From positions 120,520-184,519 of the forward strand of contig CALABO010000014.1 of the NCBI GenBank assembly GCA_937885575.1: a DNA stretch of 64,000 nucleotides, written 5' to 3'. Shown one piece after another: positions 51,216 to 60,129 of the stretch. How positions within the stretch are numbered: position 1 is the first letter of the stretch; each line of letters starts with the position of its first letter. The stretch comes from an uncultured Pseudomonadota bacterium (GTDB taxonomy: Bacteria > Pseudomonadota > Alphaproteobacteria > Rs-D84). The notes under the pieces are model-generated. The model did no database searches and was not told the DNA's origin. It saw only the letters and a list, made by a program, of their open reading frames with translations. Made by a program: the position numbers and the translations under genes.

Positions 51216-52279
51216 AAAAATTATTGTGTGTTTTGTGTATGGCGTTGTCTTTGGTGGCGTGCGACCGCGAAAAATCAGATAAACCGGTGGTTAAAATCGG
51301 CGCGGTGTTGCCACTGTCCGGCGATAATTCCAGCATGGGTGAATCTGCTAAAAACGGTATGATTATGGCGTTGAACGAAATCAACGCCGACCCAAACAAT
51401 AAATTCAAATACGAAATTGTCATGGAAGATGGGTTTGACCCGAAAAAAACCGTCAGTTTATACGACAAACTAAAAAACTATGACAAAATCGATGTGTTGA
51501 TTTCAGAAAATGCCGCCATGGGTCATGCGGTCAAAGAAAAGGTAAAAAACGATAAAATTTTGCATATATCTTTTTCCGCGGATGGCAGTGTTGCCGACAA
51601 CGAATATACTTTTAATAATTCGTCCGATCTGAACGCATTGGCGGCACAATTGTCCGAATATTTGAAAACGCAAAAAGTCAAAACAATCGCCATCGTCACA
51701 ATGAATCACATGGCGGGCGAGGCGGTTTTGGCGGCAACAGAACCGGAATTAAAAAAGAATAATATAAAAATTGTGGCGACCGAAAAAATACTGCCCGACG
51801 CAAAAAATGTAAAGTCCGAAGCGTTGCGCGTGAAAAACAAAAAGCCCGATGTCGTTTTGCTGTATGCGTACGAACCGTTGATGAGTATTTTCGCGCGGGA
51901 ACTTAAAATCGCGGGGTATACCGGGAAACTTACCACATATTATTTGTTCGCGTTTAGTAATGAACCGGCTTTGTTTGATGGAAATTATTTTATAAATGCG
52001 CCGTCGGGGACATCCGTTTTCAAACAAAAATATGCAAATGAATTTTCAGGCAAAGTTTCTGATATTTCTGTGCCCGCACATTATGATGCTATAAAGATAA
52101 TTTATAATATGTTCGAAAAATACGGCAAAGAAAATGTCGATTACGGGCAAAAACTGCACGATATTATATCTGATTACAACGGTGCGAATGGAAAGTTGCA
52201 CATGAATCAGAAAGGAATAATTTATTCTGATGGAATCATCGAAAAAATAGAAAACGGCAAACCGGTTGTGGTGGAATAA
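51212..52279 (+). CDS. livK: Liv-type binding lipoprotein 1
   Basis: A 355-residue substrate-binding protein of the amino-acid (LIVBP, periplasmic-binding type I) family. The signal ends ALSLVAC (Cys17), so it is a lipoprotein, unlike soluble LivK of enteric bacteria. The mature part opens with KPVVKIGAVLPLSGDNSSMG, where the Ser/Gly residues bind the alpha-amino and carboxyl groups, and has the two-lobe length of the family. It overlaps livH by four bases and precedes livM by three. Confidence 0.88.
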   Translation: MKKLLCVLCMALSLVACDREKSDKPVVKIGAVLPLSGDNSSMGESAKNGMIMALNEINADPNNKFKYEIVMEDGFDPKKTVSLYDKLKNYDKIDVLISENAAMGHAVKEKVKNDKILHISFSADGSVADNEYTFNNSSDLNALAAQLSEYLKTQKVKTIAIVTMNHMAGEAVLAATEPELKKNNIKIVATEKILPDAKNVKSEALRVKNKKPDVVLLYAYEPLMSIFARELKIAGYTGKLTTYYLFAFSNEPALFDGNYFINAPSGTSVFKQKYANEFSGKVSDISVPAHYDAIKIIYNMFEKYGKENVDYGQKLHDIISDYNGANGKLHMNQKGIIYSDGIIEKIENGKPVVVE

Positions 52280-52282
52280 AAA

Positions 52283-53149
52283 ATGGAATACCTGATAAAC
52301 CTGGGAATTTTGTTCTGTATCTATGGCGTGTTGGCGTTATCGCTTAACATGGTTGTTGGTATGACCGGATTGTTATCTTTGGCGCCGGCGGCGTTCTATG
52401 GAATCGGCGCGTACGCCACCGCCATAGTGATGACAGAATTTGGCATAAATTTCTTTGTATCTTTGCTGATTGGGGCGGTTTTAAATATCGGTGTTGCCTA
52501 TATCGTTGGCCGTATTTTATCGCGCTTCAATGCTGGATATTATGCGATTGTTTCCGCGGGCCTTGGTATCATCGTATATTCGTTGTTGCTGAATTGGAAA
52601 GATTTAACAAATGGACCACTTGGCATATTCGGCATTCCAAAGCCGTCAATATTTGGTTTTGCGATTGATTCAAATGCCGCATTTCTGGGGTTGGCGTTTG
52701 TTATATTGTCGTTGATTTTTGCACTTTATCGTTGGATTGACCGATCGTCATACGGTCGCGGATTAAAGGCAATTCGTGAAGACGAAGAATTGGCAACCGT
52801 TATGGGATACCCGGTTGAAAGATTCAAAAATATCATATTCTTGCTGTCGGCGGTGATTGCGGGCGTTGCGGGTGGCCTGTTTGCATCATATATTGCGTTT
52901 ATCGACCCCAGCACTTTTCAAATTCACGAAAGTATATTCTTGTTCACGATTATTATTATCGGTGGTCTGGCATCAAGCATTGGCAGTATTGCGGGCGCAT
53001 TAATATTGCTTAGTTTGCCAGAGATTTTGCGTTTTGTGGGGCTTCCTTACGAAACTGCGGCGCAATTGCAACAGATTATTTACGGATTGGCATTAATATT
53101 GATAATGGTTTATCGCCCACGCGGATTATTTGGAAAATACAGGATGTAA
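52283..53149 (+). CDS. livM: LivM-type ABC permease
   Basis: A 288-residue permease, second half of the channel, with about eight helices and the segments YGIGAYATA, GYYAIVSAGLG, SSYGRGLKAIREDEELA and GGLASSIGSIAGA of the LivM family. LivM often has a longer N-terminus (400 residues in E. coli); this short version is the common one. It sits between binding-protein gene 1 and livG, with gaps of two to three bases. Confidence 0.92.
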   Translation: MEYLINLGILFCIYGVLALSLNMVVGMTGLLSLAPAAFYGIGAYATAIVMTEFGINFFVSLLIGAVLNIGVAYIVGRILSRFNAGYYAIVSAGLGIIVYSLLLNWKDLTNGPLGIFGIPKPSIFGFAIDSNAAFLGLAFVILSLIFALYRWIDRSSYGRGLKAIREDEELATVMGYPVERFKNIIFLLSAVIAGVAGGLFASYIAFIDPSTFQIHESIFLFTIIIIGGLASSIGSIAGALILLSLPEILRFVGLPYETAAQLQQIIYGLALILIMVYRPRGLFGKYRM

Positions 53150-53151
53150 AA

Positions 53152-53883
53152 GTGAAAGGAATTGAAATAACACATTTAACAAAAAAATTTGGCGGACTTT
53201 GTGCCGTTGATGATTTATCTGTATCAATTGCCGCCGGTAAAACAACAGGGTTAATTGGTCCAAATGGTTCGGGGAAAACAACACTCATGAATTTGATATC
53301 GGGATTATATAAACCCGATTGCGGAACAATTACGATTGACGATAAAACTTTTGATTTTATTGAACCAATCAAATTGCGGAACCTAAGTATAGCCCGCACT
53401 TTCCAAGACGGTCGTTTGATAAATCAATTATCTGTTGATGATAATTTGCTTTTGGCGATTGCGGAAACAGGTTTATTCAAATCTCTGCACCAATTCAAAA
53501 CACCAGAAATGATGGCACGCGTTAATGCAACATTGGAAAAAATCGGCCTGACGGCGCATCGTCATAAATTGGCCGAAGAATTATCGTATGGCCAGCGGAA
53601 ATTGCTGGAACTGGGGCGCGCATTGATTCAAGACGCGGATATTTATTTGCTGGATGAACCGTTTTCTGGGCTTTTTGCGAAACGCGTGGAACATGTGTTG
53701 GGTTTGATCGGTGAATTAAAGGCGCAAAACAAAACCGTTGTAATTATCGAACATAATATGGGACTCATAAAACAACTTTCCGACCATATTATCGTTTTGG
53801 ACCATGGGGCATTATTGGCGTCAGGCGCACCGGACACGGTATTAAAAGATAAATCCGTTCAACAAGCATACCTGGGGGTGTAA
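53152..53883 (+). CDS. livG: LivG-type ABC ATPase
   Basis: The 243-residue ATPase has Walker A GPNGSGKTT (about 38-46), signature LSYGQRKLLELGRAL, Walker B IYLLDEPFSGL and the switch His in IIEHNMGL. The FGGLCAVDDLSVSIAAG opening is characteristic of LivG. It starts with GTG, two bases after livM, and probably pairs with LivF. The next gene is binding protein 2. Confidence 0.92.
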   Translation: MKGIEITHLTKKFGGLCAVDDLSVSIAAGKTTGLIGPNGSGKTTLMNLISGLYKPDCGTITIDDKTFDFIEPIKLRNLSIARTFQDGRLINQLSVDDNLLLAIAETGLFKSLHQFKTPEMMARVNATLEKIGLTAHRHKLAEELSYGQRKLLELGRALIQDADIYLLDEPFSGLFAKRVEHVLGLIGELKAQNKTVVIIEHNMGLIKQLSDHIIVLDHGALLASGAPDTVLKDKSVQQAYLGV

Positions 53884-53886
53884 AAA

Positions 53887-54957
53887 ATGAGAAAATTATT
53901 ATGTGTTTTGTGTATGGCGTTATCACTGGTGGCGTGTGACAAACAAAATGATAATCCGCAAAATAAACCGGTGGTAAAAATCGGGGTTTCGTTGCCTTTG
54001 AGTGGGAATATGGGTAATATAGGGGCAATTTTTAAGGGGGCCGTAGAGGTTGCCGAACAAGATTTAAAAGATAAAGAATTAAAATACAATTACAAATTTG
54101 TTATAGAAGATAATTTTTTCGAACTGAAACGTGCGGCGGTGGTGAATCAAAAGTTTATCAGTGTTGATAAAGTTGACGCGATTATAGATTTTGCGGCGAA
54201 AATTGGGTTGATTACGACACCTGTGGCCGAAAAAAACAAGGTTATACATATTTCTGCAAATGCGTCTAATCCGGCGGTTGCCGACGGTAAATATAACTTT
54301 ATTCATTGGACACAGCCTAAATATGAAGTAAAAAAATTAGTTGAAAAAATTGTCAATGAAAAATTGGATAATATTGTAATTATTACGGCGATAGATCAGG
54401 CGGGCTTGGAAGTATCACAAAATTTACAAGAATTATTGGCACAACATAAAATCAAGTTTACTGAATTTCGCACAAATGACCAAGATCGAGATTTTGATTT
54501 GTTGCTGAAAAAGGCCGCGATGACCAAACCGGGACTTTATGTAGTAATGGAATTCCCGCCGATTTTGGATATAATCTTAAAAAGATTAAAAGAAAATAAA
54601 AACACCGTCCCTGTGACATCTGTAGAGGCGTTTAATCTTCTTGATGACAAAAGTGTTATAGAGGGAAACTGGTTCGTTGATGCAGCGGAATTAAAGCCAG
54701 AATATGTCGATAAATTCATATCGCATAATAAATCGGATAATATTTACAGTGTTGGCAATACGTATGATGCAGTTATGTTGTTGGTTGAAGCGTTTGAACG
54801 GGCGGAAACCAAGGAAAAAGCCATAGGTGAATTATTAAAAATCAAAGAATATGATGGCACGGTCGGTAAAATTTATCAAGATGAAAACGGGATTTTTAAT
54901 TCAAATGCTGTGCTGAAAAAAGTAATTAACGGTAAACCGATGGTTGTTGAAGAATAG
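53887..54957 (+). CDS. livK: Liv-type binding lipoprotein 2
   Basis: The 356-residue paralogue has the same signal (MRKLLCVLCMALSLVACDKQ; lipidated Cys17) and opening (KPVVKIGVSLPLSG), then diverges strongly through both lobes before ending GKPMVVEE like the first copy. The ligand-contact region after LPLSG reads NMGNIGAIFKG, different from copy 1 (DNSSMGESAKN), which points to a different ligand. Located between livG and copy 3. Confidence 0.85.
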   Translation: MRKLLCVLCMALSLVACDKQNDNPQNKPVVKIGVSLPLSGNMGNIGAIFKGAVEVAEQDLKDKELKYNYKFVIEDNFFELKRAAVVNQKFISVDKVDAIIDFAAKIGLITTPVAEKNKVIHISANASNPAVADGKYNFIHWTQPKYEVKKLVEKIVNEKLDNIVIITAIDQAGLEVSQNLQELLAQHKIKFTEFRTNDQDRDFDLLLKKAAMTKPGLYVVMEFPPILDIILKRLKENKNTVPVTSVEAFNLLDDKSVIEGNWFVDAAELKPEYVDKFISHNKSDNIYSVGNTYDAVMLLVEAFERAETKEKAIGELLKIKEYDGTVGKIYQDENGIFNSNAVLKKVINGKPMVVEE

Positions 54958-54966
54958 GAGTAAAAA

Positions 54967-56028
54967 ATGAAAAAATTATTATGTATTTTATGTATGGCGT
55001 TATCTTTGGTTGCGTGTGATAACAAAGATGAAAATGTGACAAACAAACCGGTGGTAAAAATCGGTATGATGCTGCCGTTGTCGGGTGATATGGCAAGTTA
55101 TGGTGACGCGACCAAGCGCGCGATTGAAATGGTAAAAGAAGACATTAAAAACACAAAAAATCATTATGAATTTGTTCTAGAAGATTCTGGTACTGATACC
55201 GCCAAGGCGGCGACGATTATTCGTAAATTGGTGTTTACAGATAAAATAAATGCGGTTATGGGGTATATTTCATCAACGGCCATGGTTGTGGCACCTATTG
55301 CAGAGGAAAATAAAATACCATCGTTTTGGTTTGTTTCCGCGCCAGAGGCCAGTGTAGGTGCATATAATTTCCGTTTGTATCCGGATCTTGTCACTGGGGC
55401 AGAAATGATTTCAAAAAAGATAAAATCTGAAAAGAAAAAGAGCATAGCGATTATTTATCAAAATATACCATCTATGAATTATATGGTGGCGGATATGTTG
55501 CCGGTTTATACCCAAGAATTAAAAATTGTTATGAATGAAAATTTTATGCCTGATGAAAAAAATTTCTTTGCTTTGATACAGAAAATTAAATCTGTGAAAC
55601 CTGATTACATTGTGTTCGAAGCAACCCCGCCCGAAACAGATATATTCTTTAAACAACTGCGTGAAAACAAGGTAAATATTCCCGTTACCGGGTTCCAATT
55701 GTTGGGGATGACATCAAATCTTGAAATGTTGAACGGTGTGTGGGATGTTGACACCGCCCAATCAAATCCCGGGTTTATAACAAGGTATAAACAAATGGGG
55801 GGAACGGATAATTTATTCTATGCGGACTATGTTTATACAATGCTTATGGCATTGATAAACGGGTTTGAAAATGCCAGTACTGGTAATATGGACGAATTTA
55901 TTGTCGCCGCCGCCGAAACAGAATCACCGATTGGCAAACTGGAAGTCAGTGGCGATAAAGATCTAGTTATACACAATCATATTTATCAACACGTCGTGAA
56001 CGGTAAAAAAGAAATTATGGAAAAATAG
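54967..56028 (+). CDS. livK: Liv-type binding lipoprotein 3
   Basis: The 353-residue paralogue begins MKKLLCILCMALSLVACDNK and continues KPVVKIGMMLPLSGDMASYG. It has the type I periplasmic-binding fold by length and spacing. The C-terminus (GKKEIMEK) is the most divergent of the four. A gap of nine bases with GGAG separates it from copy 2. It is AT-richer than livM and livG. Confidence 0.85.
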   Translation: MKKLLCILCMALSLVACDNKDENVTNKPVVKIGMMLPLSGDMASYGDATKRAIEMVKEDIKNTKNHYEFVLEDSGTDTAKAATIIRKLVFTDKINAVMGYISSTAMVVAPIAEENKIPSFWFVSAPEASVGAYNFRLYPDLVTGAEMISKKIKSEKKKSIAIIYQNIPSMNYMVADMLPVYTQELKIVMNENFMPDEKNFFALIQKIKSVKPDYIVFEATPPETDIFFKQLRENKVNIPVTGFQLLGMTSNLEMLNGVWDVDTAQSNPGFITRYKQMGGTDNLFYADYVYTMLMALINGFENASTGNMDEFIVAAAETESPIGKLEVSGDKDLVIHNHIYQHVVNGKKEIMEK

Positions 56029-56037
56029 GGGGTAAAA

Positions 56038-57120
56038 ATGAAAAGAATCTTTCTGATTTTGTGTGCAGTATTGGCAATCGCGGGTTGTGACCGTGAAAAA
56101 TCCGATAAGCCGGTGGTAAAGATTGGTGGAGTTTTGCCTTTGACTGGTGGGGCAGCACAAATGGGAACGGCGGCCCAGAACGGTGCAATTATGGCGGTTG
56201 AACAATTAAATAAAAATACACAAAACAAATATAAATATGAGTTTATTGCTGAAGATATGGGACTGGCGCCCGCCAAGACCGTTTCAATATATACAAAATT
56301 GGTAAAGACAGATAATGTTGCCGGTATTGTATCTTTTAATACTGCCACAGGCAAGATTATTAAACCTTTGGCAGATAAAGATAGAGTTTTGCATATTTCA
56401 TCTGCGGCGGACAGTTCCATCGGTGATAATAAATTCAATTATGTAAACAGTTATTCTGTGCCTGAGGCATCACAAAAATTGGTTGATTATATGAAATCTA
56501 AAAATATGAAGACAATATCTTTGGTGACATTTAATCATGTTTCAAGTGAATTTATACTGCAAACATTACAGCCCGTATTAAAGGCGAATAATATCAAAGT
56601 GTTGTCTGTGGTACGCGTAAATATGGAACAGCGCGATTTTGCATCAGATGCCGCGAAAATTGCCAAAAATAAACCTGATATGGTTTTTATGCACCTTGTG
56701 GAACCCGCTTTGACATTATTTGCCAAACAAATGTTGCGTGATGAATATAGTGGCGAATTGAGTTCTTTCTTGATTTTCGCATTCACAGAAAATCCAGAAT
56801 TATTCAATAACCAGCCTTTTGTTGATTTGAAAAATGCCGATGATGAATTTAACACAACATATTCGAAACGGTTCAAATCAGCACCCCAGGCCGCTAGTAT
56901 CAATACATATGACAGTGTTATGTTGATTGCGAACTTTATTGAAAAATATGGTTTGCCAACGAATCAAAATGATGACGATATGGCAAAAAATATAAAACAA
57001 ATTTCAACAGAATACACCAGCCCACGTGGCAAAATGCAAATAGATGCAGACGGATTGATTTATTCTGAAACAACAATCAAAAAAATGGAAAATGGTAGAC
57101 CTGTGGCGATAAAGGAATAA
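56038..57120 (+). CDS. livK: Liv-type binding lipoprotein 4
   Basis: A 360-residue paralogue with a different signal (MKRIFLILCAVLAIAGC, Cys17) but the same linker and opening as copy 1 (DREKSDKPVVKIGGVLPLTG). The linker identity with copy 1 and signal divergence suggest an independent or older duplication. It ends GRPVAIKE. livF follows after two bases. Confidence 0.85.
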   Translation: MKRIFLILCAVLAIAGCDREKSDKPVVKIGGVLPLTGGAAQMGTAAQNGAIMAVEQLNKNTQNKYKYEFIAEDMGLAPAKTVSIYTKLVKTDNVAGIVSFNTATGKIIKPLADKDRVLHISSAADSSIGDNKFNYVNSYSVPEASQKLVDYMKSKNMKTISLVTFNHVSSEFILQTLQPVLKANNIKVLSVVRVNMEQRDFASDAAKIAKNKPDMVFMHLVEPALTLFAKQMLRDEYSGELSSFLIFAFTENPELFNNQPFVDLKNADDEFNTTYSKRFKSAPQAASINTYDSVMLIANFIEKYGLPTNQNDDDMAKNIKQISTEYTSPRGKMQIDADGLIYSETTIKKMENGRPVAIKE

Positions 57121-57122
57121 AA

Positions 57123-57821
57123 ATGCTGGAATTAAAAAATATCAAGGCGGGGTATGGTAAAAAGGCGATATTGAACGATATATCGGTTGTTTTTCGTGAT
57201 AAGTGTATAACGGTTATTATGGGGGCAAATGGCGCGGGGAAATCCACGTTGTTAAAGACCGCCTTTGGTGTTATAAAGCCAATGGGTGGTGAAATTTATT
57301 TAGATGGAAAAAAATTGCGCCCGTCACCGCAAATTCTGGTTAAAAACGGTATTTGTTTTATTCCCCAGAAAAATCGGGTGTTTCCAGAAATGTCCGTTAT
57401 GGAAAATTTAGAACTGGCAACACATTCTTGGGCTGACCGATCGCTGTTTCCACAATACTTGGACGATGTTTTGGAATATTTTCCGGATTTGCGTGCAAAA
57501 CTATCTGACCCGGCTGGCGAACTTTCGGGCGGGCAACAACAAATGGTTGCATTGGCACGTGGACTTATCAGTAAACCAAAAATGATTTTTATGGATGAAC
57601 CATCAATCGGTTTGTCGCCGAAACTCATAAATGACGTGTTTCATAAAATCAAAGATTTACAGGAACAAACCGGCACCGCATTTGTAATTGTGGAACATAA
57701 TTTGAAGACCCTATTACCATTAACCGATTATGCATATATTTTGCAAGACGGCAAAATCGCATACGACGGTAAATCCAATGGCAAAACACTTGAAAAAATG
57801 CTATTTGTGGTGTTTAAATAA
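57123..57821 (+). CDS. livF: LivF-type ABC ATPase
   Basis: A 232-residue ATPase with Walker A GANGAGKST (about 34-42), signature LSGGQQQMVALARGL, Walker B MIFMDEPSIGLSP and switch His IVEHNLKT. GLSP is the marker of LivF. It completes the transporter (LivH, M, G, F plus receptors). No terminator is visible after it; tcdA converges from the other side 49 bases on. Confidence 0.93.
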   Translation: MLELKNIKAGYGKKAILNDISVVFRDKCITVIMGANGAGKSTLLKTAFGVIKPMGGEIYLDGKKLRPSPQILVKNGICFIPQKNRVFPEMSVMENLELATHSWADRSLFPQYLDDVLEYFPDLRAKLSDPAGELSGGQQQMVALARGLISKPKMIFMDEPSIGLSPKLINDVFHKIKDLQEQTGTAFVIVEHNLKTLLPLTDYAYILQDGKIAYDGKSNGKTLEKMLFVVFK

Positions 57822-57870
57822 GTGTTTTTAGAATCAGAAATATGTTTATATAGGGCTTTAGTTTATTTGT

Positions 57871-58557
57871 TTAACTTTTTGAATTTATTATATATTTTAT
57901 TGTATAATTTGCGGCGGCAAGGCCGAATGTTCCGGTGACGGTTATGATTGATCCCATATTTTTGTCGGGTGTTTTTTGTGGTGCGGGCGGTTCGGTGGAA
58001 AACACAACCGGAAAATCGCCCAGGCCCCGTTCGCGGACCAATTTTCGAATTTGTCGTGCAAGCGGGCAGGCGACCGTTTTCGATAGTTTTGCGATTTTAA
58101 TCTGTGTCGGATCGGTCTTGCGCGCCGCGCCCATTGACGATATAAACGGAATGCCGTTTTGTTCGCACCACTCATAAAGTGCAACCTTGGACCCAATTGT
58201 GTCAATGGCATCAATGACAAAATCGGGACGCACGGGGGGCAGGGTGTTTTTATCGAAAAAAATGTCCAATTCGGTGACATGGATGTCCGGGGAAATGGTG
58301 GCAATTCGTTCGCGTGCCGCCGTTGTTTTCTTGCGTCCTAATGTGTTTTGGGTGGCAAACAGTTGCCGGTTGATATTTGATTCTTCGATTTCGTCGAAAT
58401 CGACCAAAATTATGTGCCCGATACCCGAACGGGCCAATGCTTCGATGGCAAAAGAACCGACCGCGCCGCACCCGACGACCATGACGGTTGCGTGTTGTAA
58501 TTTTGCTAAATTTTCTTCGCCGACTAACAGACGGCATCGATGTAATCTATCCGGCAT
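57871..58557 (-). CDS. tcdA: tRNA threonylcarbamoyladenosine dehydratase (TcdA/CsdL)
   Basis: The 228-residue protein is a ThiF/MoeB/E1-like adenylating enzyme with the nucleotide loop GCGAVGS (about 29-35), the EESNINRQLFA adenylation segment and the family end GSIITVTGTFGLAAAN. TcdA dehydrates t6A at tRNA position 37 to the cyclic form, improving decoding of ANN codons. Here the enzyme is ~40 residues shorter than E. coli TcdA at the C-terminus. Its ATG overlaps the end of tatD by 11 bases. Confidence 0.85.
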   Translation of the reverse strand: MPDRLHRCRLLVGEENLAKLQHATVMVVGCGAVGSFAIEALARSGIGHIILVDFDEIEESNINRQLFATQNTLGRKKTTAARERIATISPDIHVTELDIFFDKNTLPPVRPDFVIDAIDTIGSKVALYEWCEQNGIPFISSMGAARKTDPTQIKIAKLSKTVACPLARQIRKLVRERGLGDFPVVFSTEPPAPQKTPDKNMGSIITVTGTFGLAAANYTIKYIINSKS

Positions 58558-59230
58558 AGTTTATAACCCCCGTGAAATTTTTGTTAATTTGTTCGTTTAA
58601 TTCGCGCACATCGCATCCGCGCAGTTTTGCAATTTCACGCGTGGCGGTCGCCAAAATTTCGGTTTGCGCGGTTGGCGTGTCGGAATCGCTTTCAACCAAG
58701 ATTTTATCCACTGGGGCGATTTTTGCCGTGTCGGCAACGTGGTCACCCCGCGCCCCGTATGAAAAATATGTGTTATATTCGGCAAGTGTGGTCATAATTG
58801 CTGCGTTTCCGCCAAACGCGTGCGCGACAATCGGAATGCGGGGGTGGTGCGATTTTAATATATGTAGCACTTTGTTCCATGCGCCGACACAGTGCAAATG
58901 CACCGGCCGGCCGAATTCAATCGCAATTTCGATTTGCCGCGTAAAGATTTCGATTTGTTTGTCGATGTTCGGGTGATACTTATCAATTCCAATTTCGCCA
59001 ACCATAATCTGCGGATTTGACGACAGAATTTTTCGCATGCGATCCGCCCAATCGGCCGGCGCGGAATCAATATGCCATGGGTGGATTCCGATACAGACGC
59101 GCGTGCGCCCGTCCGCAATTTGGGTCAATTTTTCCCAATCGGCAACGGTCGTTGCGTTACAGATTTGCCCGACGATTTCGTCGTTCGCCGGCGCGGTAAA
59201 GATATGACAATGTGCATCCGTGTATTTCAT
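58547..59230 (-). CDS. tatD: TatD-family metal-dependent hydrolase
   Basis: A 227-residue TIM-barrel hydrolase: metal ligands in DAHCHIF (HxH), Glu in VGEIGID, His in VHLHCVG and VAHAFGG and Asp in VESDSD, all in order. The family includes DNases and D-aminoacyl-tRNA-linked enzymes; this ~230-residue short form is common near tcdA. I chose the ATG at 59230: the promoter -10 box lies seven bases before it, so the longer frame to 59290 cannot be translated from that transcript. Confidence 0.82.
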   Translation of the reverse strand: MKYTDAHCHIFTAPANDEIVGQICNATTVADWEKLTQIADGRTRVCIGIHPWHIDSAPADWADRMRKILSSNPQIMVGEIGIDKYHPNIDKQIEIFTRQIEIAIEFGRPVHLHCVGAWNKVLHILKSHHPRIPIVAHAFGGNAAIMTTLAEYNTYFSYGARGDHVADTAKIAPVDKILVESDSDTPTAQTEILATATREIAKLRGCDVRELNEQINKNFTGVINYAG

Positions 59231-59237
59231 ACCCTTT

Positions 59238-59266
59238 AATATAGTATGGCGCGCGCGCCCTTGCAA
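59238..59266 (-). promoter_or_regulatory. tatD-tcdA promoter, -10 seven bases before the ATG
   Basis: On the minus strand TTGCAA (59261-59266), 17 bases, TATATT (59238-59243), seven bases, ATG. AAAGGG lies within those seven bases but too close to act well as a ribosome site. Confidence 0.6.
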
Positions 59267-59291
59267 CAAAGTTTTTGTGTATTTATTCATG

Positions 59292-59321
59292 TTGCATTGT
59301 GGTGGGAAAATGTGATAGAAT
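59292..59321 (+). promoter_or_regulatory. Promoter of the HdeD-like gene
   Basis: TTGCAT (59292-59297), 18 bases, TAGAAT (59316-59321). Confidence 0.5.
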
Positions 59322-59345
59322 ACGCCACGAAAGGCGAGGTAGAAT

Positions 59346-59975
59346 ATGCAAATTGGCTTTATCCCGGGAACCCGGCGTGAAAAAATTGGCGAAGTTATTA
59401 AACGGATTTATCGTAATACCGCACCACTTTTGGTGGGCGAGGCGATTTTGTTCACGATCGCCGGCATCTTAATGCTGGTGCGGCCGATTGAGTTCTTGTC
59501 GGTTCTGACATTTATAATCGGTGCGGCGTTGGTTGTGTTCGGGCTGTATCGCGTTAGTATGGTTTTTGTTTCGAATTTGGGGTTCGGTATCGGAACTTAT
59601 GATGTGTTTTTTGGGTTGGTGACGCTGATTTTGGGTGTGGTGTTTTGCGTTTATCCGCATGATGCGGCGGTGGGGTTGATATATGTGTTTGCGGTGCTGT
59701 TCTTGCTGAATGCGTTGCGGATGCTGTTCTTTGCGATAAATATGTTGCGCATAGGGTTCGGGTATTATCGCGTGGATTTGATTGCCGCGGGAATTATGGT
59801 CGTGCTGTCGGTGCTGATGTTGGTGTTCCCGACGGTTGCAGGCGGATTCTTGGTCGTGTGTTTGGCGATATTCTTGCTGCTTTATGCAGCGATAGATGTT
59901 TATATGTTCCTTAAATTACTGAATTTACATCATCAGATACGGGCAGGGCGGAAAAAAGTATTGAAAAACCCATAG
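59346..59975 (+). CDS. HdeD/DUF308-like membrane protein
   Basis: A 209-residue protein with six membrane helices in three hairpin pairs (about 29-47, 50-68, 78-97, 103-124, 137-158, 162-184). Each pair contains the short-residue pattern IAGILMLVRP / LILGVVFCVYP / GIMVVLSVLMLVFP, which is the repeat of the HdeD (DUF308) family. The proteins have been linked to acid resistance in enteric bacteria; the role here is unknown. It has its own promoter and a G-rich ribosome site. Confidence 0.7.
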   Translation: MQIGFIPGTRREKIGEVIKRIYRNTAPLLVGEAILFTIAGILMLVRPIEFLSVLTFIIGAALVVFGLYRVSMVFVSNLGFGIGTYDVFFGLVTLILGVVFCVYPHDAAVGLIYVFAVLFLLNALRMLFFAINMLRIGFGYYRVDLIAAGIMVVLSVLMLVFPTVAGGFLVVCLAIFLLLYAAIDVYMFLKLLNLHHQIRAGRKKVLKNP

Positions 59976-59989
59976 GGTTTATGTATAAT
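59961..59989 (+). promoter_or_regulatory. Promoter of hisS-prfA
   Basis: TTGAAA (59961-59966), 17 bases, TATAAT (59984-59989). The -35 box lies inside the end of the HdeD-like gene. The start would be about 59996. Confidence 0.65.
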
Positions 59990-59995
59990 CGTCGT

Positions 59996-60058
59996 ATGAT
60001 GATTCAGAAAGTTTTCTTTTTTGTGCGCCATCACGCCCGTTTGGGTGTGCGGTATTAG
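59996..60058 (+). CDS. Candidate leader peptide of hisS with two tandem His codons
   Basis: Twenty codons starting ATG ATG, six bases after the TATAAT box: MMIQKVFFFVRHHARLGVRY, TAG at 60056-60058. CAT CAC (60029-60034) are tandem His codons, and three Phe codons precede them. Right over the His codons, CACGCCC (60032-60038) can pair with GGGTGTG (60043-60049); alternatively CGCCCGTT (60034-60041) pairs perfectly with AACGGGCG (60078-60085), which itself can pair with CGCCC (60088-60092). This resembles ribosome-controlled attenuation, but there is no T run, so the control, if any, would act on translation or RNA stability. Chance is possible. Confidence 0.35.
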   Translation: MMIQKVFFFVRHHARLGVRY

Positions 60059-60129
60059 CTGTATTTTCAAAAAAATCAACGGGCGAACGCCCACTCAACC
60101 ATACAATAAAATAGAATAGGGGAAATAAA

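Noticed and set aside
59990..60129. T-box riboswitch before hisS
   Set aside because: No T-box consensus, no specifier loop and too short a leader.
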